Origin: Sinohyriopsis cumingii
Taxonomy: Eukaryota > Mollusca > Bivalvia > Unionida > Unionidae
Assembly: GCA_028554795.2 (NCBI GenBank)
Contig: CM068828.1
Span: 15,676,814-15,740,813 of the forward strand
DNA: 64,000 nucleotides
Direction: 5' to 3'
Shown: positions 47,986 to 59,739 of the stretch, in pieces
Layout of the letters: every line of letters starts with the position of its first letter
How positions within the stretch are numbered: the stretch's first letter is position 1
The notes under the pieces: generated by a model
What the model was told of the DNA's origin: nothing
The model's input: the letters and a program-made list of their open reading frames with translations, nothing else
Databases searched by the model: none
Made by a program: the position numbers and the translations under genes

Positions 47986-48469
47986 CCTGAAAAGGTCAGG
48001 CGTGATATGGTATACCATGAGCGAAAATCAGTTGTCCACTGGACTATCTTTAGGCCAACCTAAAATTGTTGTTGTTTACGACAGTGTGATGTCAACCGCG
48101 AAGGCGCATTTTCTATTAAATGATATAGCTGAATATTGACCCATGATCACGCATACAAAGTTTAAAGTCATTGCCTGTCACCAATGTGATTCTCCGTCGG
48201 ATCTATTAATTGATCAGTTTTGTCATTGGCGCCAGCGAGAAGTTAAACGCAAATGAGTTATTTACACTAAGACCACTAAACGGTCGTGATCGAATATTAA
48301 TCCAACTGTAATACACCTGCGACAATTAGTATAAAGAAAGCCACGAGAAATTGTGGTTTTATTAATGAGATTGTAATCACTGAGTTGACAATCCCAGCTG
48401 ATATACAAAGACACGTTTCATCGGAAAAATAATTCGTGTACAACACGAAGTGTTTCAACGGAAATTACT

Positions 48470-49534
48470 TCAGAACTCATCATCGGTGTCTTGTCCATCA
48501 CTGATGTCTTCAGTGAGTTTGTTAATCAACAAGCGAAATGTCTCCAAGTCCATGATATCATTGGTGAACAACCGCTGACAAATCGATGCGGCCGAGTTGA
48601 TGGCTTCTGTGCATTGTTGCCCGCGCAAAATGACCACTCTGTTATTTCCAACCTATCCACAAGTTCATTGTTCTCTGGTTGGTTCGCAATGGTCCACTAG
48701 GACTACCTTTTACATATAGCTCCTACTTACGGATACTTTAATGTTTATATTTGTATGAACCAGTGCCACATTTCCCTCTGCTTGTGCTATAAATATTGGA
48801 GATAAACCGGTTCATCGTCATCTGGACGCATGATTGTTTCTCAACAATAATCTCCTCAAATATCCACTTACACCATACTTTGCTCAGATTGCTATTTGCG
48901 CTTGGTATTTTCAGCACGATCTCGTCCGAGCTGACTGATCTATAATAAATGACGTTTATAGGATCTTCAAAACCCCGGTGACGAATTTCTTTGATAATTG
49001 CTGGGGTGATTCTTCAATGAGTTGTGCTCGAGTGGTGGTCTCTTTGGAATATTCACAGGTAATGTTCTAATGTCCTTTAATAACTTGATACATTTTACAG
49101 TTATACCAACGCTCTCTCCAATGATTCATATGTCCTTTTTGGTTTTATTTAATTCTTCTTGTACTTTCTCTATCTGCCCCGGCAACAATCCAGTTCTCTC
49201 AGCTGCCGATAACGCGGCTTTCTTTGGTGCGTTTGGCTACGTTACAAAAGGGTCTGGTTCTTGTTATCTTTACGTTAGCGAAGCCTCTTGTTCCATGGTT
49301 AGTCTTATGGCCTTATTATCCTCAACACATTCCGAAAATTCTGCGGTCTTCAATGCAGTTTCTTTTGCTGATTTTATCAGTCATGCACGTGCTTGTTCAA
49401 AGCTCATTTTGATGTCTTCCGAAGTGCATTGTCGAGACTGGAACACATCTTTGACACCTTTGCTTGAATTCGAGTATAAGTCACATTTGATCGCACGCAG
49501 CTTTACATCACTGGCAGGTTTTGTTATTTTTTAA
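48470..49534 (-). pseudogene. Coiled-coil Polinton-associated protein, copy C
   Basis: Minus-strand frame 49534-49022, with a few stops, is strongly helical: DVKLRAIKCDLY, KSAKETALKTAEFSE, ALSAAERTGLLPGQIEKV and QEELNKTKKDI. After a gap, 48650-48490 reads EAINSAASICQRLFTNDIMD and LETFRLLINKLTEDISDG. This long helix plus C-terminal EF-hand-sized helices resembles an uncharacterised protein common in adintovirus-like elements. The 170-codon plus-strand ORF 49022-49534 is its shadow. Role unknown. Confidence 0.55.
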
Positions 49535-49808
49535 TGATTGTTTTGATTGTTAAATTATTGAATCAGACGCATGAATGAGAAACGTTCGTGTGAGACGAAT
49601 ATGAGTGAGAAACGATTGTGTCCAGACTCTACCGATATTTTTCCACTCGACGGGAAGTTCTTGTCAAATCAACAGAAGGCTGTACGGGTCGTAAGTGAAC
49701 TAAGCAAAACATATTACGAAACTCATCCGTCAAGTAATCGGTGACACGTCAAGTCCAAATACATGTTTGCCAAATCGCAACTCTGTTGTATTCGGAGACT
49801 GAAGAATG

Positions 49809-49811
<3 letters not shown>

Positions 49812-49902
<91 letters not shown>
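49812..49902. repeat. (AT)n microsatellite
   Basis: About 90 bp of uninterrupted alternating AT. Confidence 0.97.
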
Positions 49903-49904
<2 letters not shown>

Positions 49905-52150
49905 AAGCGTAGTCTTTAATTGCTTTGATATCTTAATTTTTCTTAATGCTGCTAAAAATGCTGGTTTTTATCGCTCTAGTGAGTAAAACATTTTATTTAG
50001 ATCCCATCTATGTTCGGAAAATTTATTATAATCATCTCTTACCAAGATAAGATATTTTAAAAATACTCTTCACATATTTCACCGTTTTGCTTCTTACATA
50101 GTTAAAGAAAATTAATCTTTATTTTGACACTTTTCCAAAAATCTGTATACACTAAAAGCAGGTTTCTGATTGATTTTACCTCTGCGATCTTCGCTACTTC
50201 GACTAGTATATTACCATGTTGTTTCAACATAATCATTATCATAATTGCTGTATTCCTTCACTTGTTATCTGTATCACGTGATTAAGTCGACGTCAGCGAC
50301 ATAATTTTTCTTGTACAATATCATAAAATGTCTCTTCAAGGGTTTGTCCTGATAATATTGGCCAAGTCAATATCGTTGCAGTTCCAAAATAATACCAAAG
50401 GAAATTCATTTATAAATAGTTTCTGCCTATGTGCTTGAAAAATAATACAACATCTTTTGGGCCTCTTTGACAAATCTGCATAATGCATTGAATCTTTTCT
50501 GTAACATTACACACACTCCACTGCTCTGGTACTTTACTCTGAGTATGATATATACTCATAAATTCTTTCAAAATACCATACACATACATCTATGAATTTT
50601 TCGTCATTTATGTATCCCAAGGTAATTGTTTAATTTGAAAATAATTGCAACAATCAATAACATAGGCCAGACTGAGTTTGTGTTGAGAAAATCGTTCACA
50701 TGATCAGATGATGTAGAAAATGTTTTCCCCCCAAAATAATTAAGAGCTACATAGTACCCTTGCCGGTCTTACCGCGTAAAATACTTCATGCTATCGTTAT
50801 AATTATATCTCTGTTGTCACATAGTGCATACATTCGCTGATGACGATTGGGGAAAAATAAGAAAATCATGTGGCATAGAAAACTTAGCACCTCCAGATTT
50901 AAACAATCTTAATCGCCTATACTCACACTACTCAATGTCTGTAATGTAAGAAATCAATAAACCATTTTGGTTTGATTAACATTATTGCAATACTGTTTTT
51001 AAGATCATGTCAAAATAATGTATTCATGTACATAAATTATTTCTGGACGTAAATATTATATTAATATTAATTAATTGATATTGAATTTGGTTTATAGTAG
51101 ATTGTATAGGTAGTAATATTAATTCAGTTGTATTGACTTAAACATTAACACTTGCTTTGTTAAGAAAACTTTGTGCTGCATGATTGTAAAGTCTAATCAT
51201 TATGCTCGTTGTCCAATGTTATATAGCTTTCTATGAAATCTTTGGATTTTGTTGTCATGCAGTTTTGTTAAAGATGTTTACTCGGCAATATGATCTATCT
51301 GAAATACATTTTATGGAGATGTTTCTATTATTGTTTAACAGAGTAGATAGTAGAAGCAAATATAAGAAAACGGTATAAATGAAACCACTTTTACAGAAAT
51401 TAAAATTGAGGTAAATTATGTAAGAATATAATCAAAACAGCATTGCCACAATAATATTAATACTGCAACATAAAGAATACATTACCCATAATTACTGTGT
51501 ATAGAGTTCTATATTCGTAAATATTCTACAAGTTACATGTCATTGCTTTGGTCAACTTAGATGATCGTTATAAACAACAAAATTAGTTTCTTACCTACTT
51601 TTTAAAATTCAGTGATGATATCACAATACAAATTTTTATTGACGTCGAAATGTTTCTGAACCAAGATTATTAATTTTTCTGATTTACATAAGCAGACAAT
51701 ATTTATATTCATCTACACAGTAAAATATACATGTAAATGGAGAAACTCTTGAGTTAGTATTAATTGTCTATTAGCAAGGGAAACGTGTAACAAATCATTC
51801 AGATAATGTCAGAGGAAACAGAATACCAGATACGATTGTGTGTCAAAATATGTGCAGATGGTATTATAAACACAGGTTTGTAAAGTGTATAAGCTGATTA
51901 AGCATAACATAAATGTAGACATTAGGTAAAATAAGCCACATTGTTTAGTTTGCTTTGATATTGGGTCATGACTCAAATTTTAATTAAAACATGCTAAAGC
52001 ATGTTTCAAATGCATATGTTGATAAACCAGCAATCAAATAGCAAGCATTTTTATCTGCAACTTTAATTAAACGGATCGGCCATAAAATTGGGTTAATGAC
52101 TGATTGGATTATGATGCAAAAATAACAATATAGCAGGGTTGCTTCTTTTC
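49905..52150. other. No recognised feature
   Basis: Strongly AT-rich sequence without long ORFs or repeat arrays; plausibly intronic or intergenic. Confidence 0.4.
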
Positions 52151-52173
52151 TAAAATTCAAACTTATGTCACAG

Positions 52174-52520
52174 GAGTAGAAAGTTATAATAGACGTAAAT
52201 TAGGCGTGGATATAATAATTTCCATGTCATCATTTGTCAGTGAGCTAGTTTATGATGAGCCCCAGCCAGGAAATTGCTGTGCTCAAATCTTCAGCAGGAA
52301 TGAAGTAGCTGCAACACAGATTACTATAGCCAACGACGAGGGTCTAGAAGCACAGGACAGAGAAGAATGTAAGCAGAAGGCATCTACATTTTTGTATGGC
52401 AATATAACCAACAAGGTACATATAGGTTCGTCTGAATTTATTGTTTTGCTTAGGTTCCCAAGGGCAGAGGACATTGTGTACAAGACACCAATTAAAACAG
52501 TTACATCTCTGAATATCTGA
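52174..52520 (+). CDS. Candidate terminal exon of an unidentified host gene
   Basis: An open frame begins right after a plausible acceptor (pyrimidine-rich ttgcttcttttct, then atgtcacag at 52165-52173) and ends at TGA 52518-52520. AATAAA follows at about 52638. The translation has normal composition: MSSFVSELVYDEPQPGNCCA, then SRNEVAATQITIANDEGLEA, then FIVLLRFPRAEDIVYK. No family was recognised. If the acceptor is wrong, ATG at 52224 could start a 98-residue protein. No upstream exon was located. Confidence 0.4.
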
Positions 52521-52809
52521 AAGAACTTAAGAATGGAATTTTCTGTTTTCACCTTGCATCATTTAACTTAAGTGTTCCTGCTTTATCTACTTGCATTTAT
52601 CATAATTAGTTCTTATCATTTAAACTAATAATTCATGAATAAAATGTATTCCGGCAAAGCTTTTGACCGCAGTAATTTAATCTCTTTTCTCTTTAATTCA
52701 ACCTTGAAAGTATATTAAACCAGCAGCCATCCGTGACTTTTCATTGCAAACGTGGGAGACTACTAAAAGCCCTGAATATTTATTATTAACAAATATGTTG
52801 CTTATAAAT

Positions 52810-53036
52810 GGATTTCGACTTCCATCATAGTTTTCATTACCTGTAGTTACTGTGGCGATAGCCAACAAAGACATGAACAGACGTGAACTAGAGAAAAAAA
52901 TCAGGGATTTGAAACTTTTTTCCCAGATAAGGAGTCATGCCCAGGAGTGCTAACATGAGTCAATGCTCAGGGGATATTAGTAATCTTGCGATTAGGCGTA
53001 ATAGTGAGTGGACGCTGTTATTCAGTAAATGTTTAT
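52810..53036. repeat. Interspersed repeat, copy 2 of 2
   Basis: Aligned landmarks with 762-985 are listed under that entry. This copy ends in TTATTCAGTAAATGTTTATT immediately before a 75-bp (AT)n tract, which might have grown from its 3' end. Confidence 0.6.
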
Positions 53037-53038
53037 TA

Positions 53039-53039
<1 letters not shown>

Positions 53040-53114
<75 letters not shown>
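53040..53114. repeat. (AT)n microsatellite
   Basis: Uninterrupted alternating AT directly after the interspersed repeat. Confidence 0.97.
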
Positions 53115-53116
<2 letters not shown>

Positions 53117-54480
53117 CGTGGTAAGGGACAATGAAGAGAAGGGTGTGAGAAAAGTATCATGTCTCTAATTGTCTAGAAAATAATAGCTGAATTAACATTT
53201 AAAAGATCTTCAAATTTACACGCAATTATTGAGATAACATTGCGTTTAGACAAGGGAAGCCTGGTTAGATACCTTACACCAGGTCGTATATTTCAAACGA
53301 TTTCCGAAGGTCTTCATACATTTCATTAACTTTATAATTTGGTTTCACAAGACTGTTATTGTGATTACTAAACTTGATTTAAATTTTATCGTTTTCGTTA
53401 CTTAAAGTGAAGTCGCAACCATGTCATTTTATGTCCAGTGTGTTCCAGAGGACGTTACATGATTAATAAACATCAGTTTCACAAAGGTGGACTGCATCAG
53501 CACAATTTTTGGGCATGATTTAAATCGGATTAGTGAGAACATAGGTTATATAAGTTGCCTAAAGTAACGTTTGGGTAATTACTGACTTGAAACAAAGTTT
53601 ACATGAAAATAAACATACACAGATGGTTCTTCTGGGATTTTAATATAAATATATGTGATTTTATAACAAACACAAGTGCACACATGTGTGAGGAAGAAAA
53701 GCAAACTCTAAGCCTTAAACATTAGTCTCTGATGCTATTTATTCATAATTATAATATTAACACCATTATTCTATTTAATACCTTGGTCTGGTTCTATTTT
53801 CAAACTTTTTGTCCTGTTCATAATCGACCATATTTAGATATAATGATACGAACAAAGATTGAAATGTTTGAAATAACTGTTTTAAAAACATTTCCGATCT
53901 AAATAAGTGCAAGTAAACAATGAGTACGTCCTACCTTCACTAACAACAGTATATTATTATCCAGTTTTAGAGTATTTTCTAGATTGCTTTAACACATGTC
54001 ATGCTTCTGTTGCAACATCTGAATTTACCAACAATACAATTTGCGTATCAGTAATCCTGGTTCTAGTGTCCAGTCCAAGGTAAATTTTCTTTCTTTCAGT
54101 TAGCAATTGGATGCCTTACAACAGCAGCAACATGATCCCAGTTTGATGCCTTAGTTATTTCCTTTATATCCAAAATATCATCCTTCTTTTCTTGTTTTCG
54201 TGTGGTTTTGACATGTTCCATTATTTACAGTGTCTTTCGGCATATTTGTTATCAATCATATATATTGTTGTGCCGTATTTGACAGTTTCTCACCGGATTT
54301 TGTATAATGGTCACTTATTTGTTTCCATATATGTTCATAAAGGACTTTCACATTGTGCTTATGGCTGCCTTGCGTCTTTCAAATGAAGCGAGAATTTGTG
54401 AGCTTTCCCTTGAAAGAGTAAACTTATCAACTAGAGAAAAACGGAAGACATATCGGTCATGAACATCAGTTACTACTCAC
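53115..54480. other. No recognised feature
   Basis: AT-rich, no domain-bearing ORF or repeat found. Confidence 0.4.
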
Positions 54481-54481
54481 A

Positions 54482-54805
54482 CTAATGTGGGTTACGTTTT
54501 GTTGTATTGAGAGATAAAGTGTTTAAATATGTATGCAGGTTAACTGTGGCTTCCCTTTTCAAATAAACGAAGTTTACGTTTATTTCCGATATTATGGTCC
54601 ACGTACATGACATGGGAGTTTCAAAAGTTCTTGTTGCTTTAATTTTATTAAGTGGCACATATTCCCTTTTTAACATCATTTTAGGAGTAGTCGGTACATC
54701 TTCGTAGCGATAATTGGAATTTAAATAATGGTATTTCATAGCTAAGTTCCCCATCCAATCTCGGTGACTTGGCTCCGTTAGTATATATGGCAATTCTCGG
54801 TACAT
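54482..54805 (-). CDS. Unidentified ORF, possible exon
   Basis: From ATG at 54805 the minus strand is open for 107 codons: MYRELPYILTEPSHRDWMGN, then MKYHYLNSNYRYEDVPTTPK, then VPLNKIKATRTFETP. Composition is protein-like, with many W, Y, P and charged residues and few low-complexity stretches, unlike most ORFs here. The family is not recognised and there is no flanking gene context. The last 30 residues (NLHTYLNTLSLNTT) look less convincing, so an exon boundary before them is possible. Confidence 0.3.
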   Translation of the reverse strand: MYRELPYILTEPSHRDWMGNLAMKYHYLNSNYRYEDVPTTPKMMLKREYVPLNKIKATRTFETPMSCTWTIISEINVNFVYLKREATVNLHTYLNTLSLNTTKRNPH

Positions 54806-55147
54806 TTTGACGTTTTGTGTCAAGTTAACTTCAAGCCTTTATTAAGGAACGTATGGATTAGCTTTCAATTTCAGATGTAAGATAATATAGGTGCATATTA
54901 AACTGATGATACATTCTTTTGTTAAAAAACAATCTTAATGTTATGAGACAATATCGATGTTCGACTCGGCTTGTTTTTCATAATGGAGAAAGTAAGATAA
55001 AGGCGGCCTTTCTAAATGGGCATCAGATAGAGCATAATTATTACGTTCAATGTATGAAAGACATAACTAATTCGTAATTTGTTAAAATCTTTTATGTATA
55101 GAGACAGGCATGCTATGGAATCAATGCTGTAAATCGTATCTTGGCAC

Positions 55148-55756
55148 CCCGTCGTAAGCGCACAGATCAAAAGCGCGCCGACAAATGCACTCCGACAAAA
55201 GCGCGCAGCGAAATATACCCGTCAAATGCGCGCCGTCAAAAGCGCTCAGCATAAACTATAAGCCTAAACTATAAGCCTGTAAACTCATTGTAACTTTGAT
55301 TGATAAATCTCTCATTTCGAATGAAATAAACTAATAGTTTGAATTTATAAATGTCTCATTTCGAATGAAATAAAGTAATAGTTTGAATCACTATTTCCAG
55401 TGAATAGACATCAAGGTGCGTATTTATGCAGTATAAGCCTAGAAAACTGTAAATAACAGATTCATGTTGTAAAAAATTTAAAAATCATATCTAACCATGG
55501 AAAAGACTGAATGAGAAAGAGCATATCATAACTGATGGATATCGATATAGAAAAGACCGAGTAAATGCCGACGGCAGTACATATCGTGGAGATGCTGTAA
55601 ACGTGATTGTAAAGGGCGAATTAAGGTGATCGCAGTGGGCACAAGCCAATATTTGCTTATTTATTTGACATAATAACGTTTACAATTTATGCCTTGGGCG
55701 CTTTTGTCTGTACCCGCTTTTGTCGGCGCGCTTTTGACCTGCGCGCTAACGACGGG
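55148..55756. mobile_element. MITE-like element with CCCGTCGT...GCGCGCCGACAAA TIRs
   Basis: The left end CCCGTCGTAAGCGCACAGAT CAAAAGCGCGCCGACAAA is matched in inverse orientation by the right end, whose reverse complement is CCCGTCGTTAGCGCGCAGGT CAAAAGCGCGCCGACAAA. Both subterminal regions repeat a 20-bp CCGACAAAAGCGCGC-type module. The interior is non-coding, with a duplicated CTCATTTCGAATGAAATAAA block at about 55310 and 55350. About 610 bp in all. No clear target duplication was found and the superfamily is unassigned. Confidence 0.82.
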
Positions 55757-55759
55757 ATA

Positions 55760-57270
55760 CCATTCTGAAGTGGGACCAACTGTATGTCACTACCCTGGAC
55801 CCTCACTTTCAGAATAATCAGTCATGTTATTCACATATTCGGGACTTTTATATTGTGCTTATCCTAATAGACGACCCCCATTCCCAGGGAGCTAATTCTG
55901 AGTAGGGATCAACTGTTAAAGCATAGATTCTCTGCAAAGAAGAATCTGTGTATTATCCACCTTTACATCTGGTTCCTATCAAATGATCTATATACCAAGA
56001 TCAGGTTTTAATAGGTTTGCCTCTGGCTTCAGAGATCAGTTTATAACATTTTAATGACTGTGTGGAAATTTTATGTCTTCTTTGTTTTTATCTAAATCAA
56101 CTTGTAAAGCCTTGAATGAAGCTTCCTGCAAGAACCTTACCCATAGGACAGTGATCCTTCCTTTCATATCATCTGCAAGAAAAAGGGTGAAATTCACGCC
56201 CTATCAGTCAAAAAGAACTTTTTACAATTTAGTAGTAACAAATATTTAGATTATCTTCTATGTCAAACAGGTTTCTGACCAAGAATCAGTTACCTTTTGT
56301 AGCCCTTGATGCAGTTGAAATCCCGGGTCTAAGTTACATCTATTTTTGGGTTGATCAATATAAATTACTTTTCCTACTCAGGGCCTCACATTTCTATTTG
56401 GATAAATCACATTAGTAAATTAATAGTTGAAAGTACCCGTGACAGCGCGACATGCGCCACCTCGAGAATGATTAATCCCAATATAGCAGTCTCTGTCAGG
56501 TTCGGGTTATTGCTGCAAATTATTCCTTTCTAAACCTGTCATCTCTGGAGGATGACAAGAAGCCAGCTTTAGAGGTCTCATTATGCCTTCTCTTCGTTCT
56601 GATTGCATTCAGTGTTGTAACTCAGCAAAGACACGTATACCTTAGACCCAATTGTATCATCACAAGATGTTATCATGCCCTCTACAGTCTGCAATATAGC
56701 ACCCTACTGGCAGCAAATAGCAAGTTCAATCACACAGCTTTTTTTTGCGGCTATCAGCCCCCAACAGGTCAAGTAAAGTCAGCAATACAATAATTGCAGC
56801 TAATGTACTGCTCTAATAAAATGTATTTTCGGGAGAGCATAACTGATTTTAATTAATATGTAATTCTATGGCTGTTATTATTGCCCAATTTCCTTCTCTA
56901 CCTTGTCTGATTTCATTTCAGTCTTGTTCAATGTCAAAGAAGGACAGTATTCCAAATAATTGAAAATAACTAAGGCATCAAGCTAATGTAAAAAAATAAA
57001 TGTACCCCACTTCCAAACACCATCTTTCCGGTCGACCTTCCTGACCTTTTTGCAAATTTCTTATGTGACAAAATCAAGCCATTAGAGATAAGTTTGACAA
57101 CAATTTAAATTGACTCATTGTCACCAAACAGTTGTAATATAGAATATGCACGGCAACCTTTAACGCATTTAAAAATGGTTCTATGGATTTTGATTTTTTG
57201 ACATTAGCTTGTTCGCCATCTCGAGAAGCTCTTTGCAGCTGGAGCTTTCAGTGATCTTACTACTGAAGTA
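55760..57270. other. No recognised feature
   Basis: Spacer before copy D; ORFs are short and featureless. Confidence 0.4.
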
Positions 57271-57278
57271 GGCTGATT

Positions 57279-57640
57279 TTGCTGCATGGACTATGTAACA
57301 TTCATCTTAGCAGCCTCATAAATATGCTTTCGAATAGTGATGCTGGTGGAAAGCTAAATCCGCTCAGCCTTACTGTGTTCTCTTCGAGCAGTTCGATGCT
57401 GGTCCCCAACACAACTATACTAGGGAGAACAGTTATGCGCACTGGCGAATCGACCAAGAACGTCACCGACACGGATTGGACCACACCTTCGATTCCATTC
57501 TTGAGCTGGAACGCAAAGAAAACAATCATTTCAGCAAGTGTAACAACGAAATGTTATGAGATTGTTTTTGCTGATGATTCTAGGTAGTTCAACGTGGATC
57601 GCATTGACAGTCATCTAGGTCATCAATGCGACAACATCGT
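57279..57640. other. Unassigned open region at edge of copy D
   Basis: Both strands are open: plus 57279-57587 (102 codons, Ser/Thr-rich) and minus 57529-57302 (75 codons, hydrophobic). The minus reading would follow the integrase in its direction. Neither has a recognised domain, so the strand is left open. Confidence 0.3.
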
Positions 57641-57699
57641 TCTCACGTGCATTGAGTTAAATCGTGGTCGAGGCGCTGCTTCATTGGCTAATCAGCCCG

Positions 57700-58538
57700 T
57701 GTTAATACCCACGCTGGTAGTAATTGCGTGTGCCCGGGTATCATCTATAATTTCTCACGGACAAAACTACAGTGGGGTCTCATTACTAGATAACATATCG
57801 CCGGTGCGTTGGTGCGACGGGTCACGTATGAAATACGTTGCGTGGTCTAACTGCAAACGAGATCGGTAATTTTCCTTATTCTATCTTCTAGTTCTCCAGG
57901 AGCACACAAATATCTCATGACGACGACGTCAGGGCGCGCCATTATATATTGATGTAGACTTATCAAGCGCCCGACCACCCCCCCGTACAGGTGTTACTAA
58001 TGTTTTTGGATTCCCTCCGTGGGTTTCAACAAGATCACTCGCCAAACTTGATTGTCCAACGACACGAAGAAGTCTAACGACATTTTGCACTCTTGTGTTG
58101 CATTAGCATTTCACTCGCGCATTGAAGTCCAAATAATTGTTCTTCGAGTGAAGGATTAAATTGTTCAACGATCGCTTGATGGCGTTGAATGCTGACATAC
58201 CAGCTGAAAATCTTTAGTCTGCTGCGTTCCGTCAACGCGTATACTGGTCCGAAAGATTCTCGGCCCAGATCAACCTGCAGAATCCGTGGCCATGTTAGGG
58301 ATCCTTGTGAGTAAATTTTCTTGAATGAGTCTACTACCTCGGCGGCCGTTTTTGTTGTCAGCGGCTCAGCTTCTTTGTAACTGCTCGATATATCGACGAT
58401 GGTCAGCGCATACTTGTATATGCATGGTTGCATGCCGCGTTCGCCATCTACGATATCGATGGGGATGTAAACAACCTTGTCATGTACGACGATGTCATGC
58501 TGGACGATCAGAAAAAAAAAACGCACGAACATTGTCAC
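57700..58538 (-). pseudogene. rve-type integrase, second family (copy D)
   Basis: The open minus frame 58538-58074 (154 codons) holds YKYALTIVDISSSYKEAEPL (first Asp near 58392), WPRILQVDLGRE (second Asp near 58270) and HQAIVEQFN (Glu near 58166), so the DDE triad of an RNase-H-fold integrase is intact in one frame. After frameshifts, 57950-57720 continues with VVMRYLCAPGELEDRIRKIT and a C-terminal strand region typical of this integrase family. It differs from the integrase at 40.5-41.2 kb: no chromodomain is seen and the core motifs differ. The N-terminal domain is missing and the initiating Met is uncertain. Confidence 0.82.
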
Positions 58539-58585
58539 GCAGACGTCACATAAACACAGACGTCATTTATGTTACGTAGCGATAC

Positions 58586-59410
58586 ATGCAGATCCCAAAA
58601 GGGATTCGCTGCAACGATAACGTGTTGATGCTGTTCAACGGGACCGACGCGCAAAGGTTAAGAAACATCCATACAACACGCTATTGCAGCGATATGGATC
58701 ACAATCGATTCAGAAACTTCTTCGCGTACACACAGTCGACCCCGAACGGATATGCCACGATAAATCTCGCTGCCCCACGTAAGCTTTATCGGATCGGTCT
58801 TCACCAGATATATTAAAGTCGTTGTGTGAACGGGCTTGTGGTAATAAAAATAGAATGGCACGATCGCGCGCACGTCAGACTCAACTATTGGCCCGACAAC
58901 TATGATGCTCGCCATCGATACCACCGATAACGCTAGTAACCGTCCATACAATCGTGAGAGTCAATGCGCATCATCGACCAGGCCCGCTGATCATCGACAC
59001 CAACGCGAGTATAATCTGGATTTGCAACACGCGGATCACAAACTAACCCCGAAGATGATTTGTCATGCGTGCTTCCCCTTTCGCATATCTTAGGTTTCTG
59101 CAGGAGTGTAAGAAAATTTCTTTTGGTGCTTAGCATGTAGTTGTGCTGACAGTACGCGCAATGACGACTAAGCAATTTTGTACGCTGAAGGTGAAAATGG
59201 AGTCACGACCGCAGCGTGTACGTTGCACGGGCAGGTTAAGATGGCTAAGATGTCGCTGAGAATGCCAACGGTGACATATCGCTCAACAATTACAGTCGTT
59301 CATATAGTCGGAGGTTCAAACTACGTTGTCGTGGCTCACTCTGGCGACCAACATAATGCAGAGCACGGCGGCGGGTCTGCTAACGAGTCAAATCAGTGCC
59401 AAGCATAGGA
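58586..59410. other. Unassigned ORF remnants, copy D
   Basis: CG-rich region with short ORFs on both strands. Plus: 58586-58816 (MQIPKGIRCNDNVLMLFN) and 58902-59093. Minus: 59175-58933 has CAYCQHNY and other Cys. They do not resemble the other recognised genes; the coding strand cannot be decided. Confidence 0.3.
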
Positions 59411-59489
59411 TTACAGCACCACCAGTGTATGAGTAGCGTTTCAAGACACACGACTGCTGAATTGTCAGACGATCAAGTTTGACTACATT

Positions 59490-59739
59490 GTCATGTCTGA
59501 AGTATCACTAAGACCTAGAGGTCATTAATAATCATCTGAAGTTCTGACACAGTCTGTTGCCGTTCATGAAGAGCGATCAGAACGTCGACATAGGACTCCA
59601 GATATCTCAGAAAGATTTCTCGACACTGTATCCCATTTATTACTTTTCTCTCGAGCATATATATTTATTTATAAAATCAGTCGTGGATATGCATTTCCGA
59701 GTCAGCCTGGGTGCATTGACCGCAGGTGTTATCATGTAA
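59490..59739 (+). pseudogene. Double-jelly-roll capsid C-terminal fragment, copy D
   Basis: The frame at 59557-59739 reads ISQKDFSTLYPIYYFSLEHI and then IKSVVDMHFRVSLGA, the final strand block ('LYPI..FD....K..VVD....') shared with copies A and B. Upstream, MSEVSLRPRG at about 59490 fits the 'VSLRLN' block. The plus orientation is opposite to the neighbouring integrase, so the two genes are divergent or from different insertions. Confidence 0.65.

Noticed and set aside
49022..49534. 170-codon plus-strand ORF
   Set aside because: Low-complexity Ser/Phe/Leu-rich translation; the minus strand gives a helical protein with blocks seen in Polinton-like elements.
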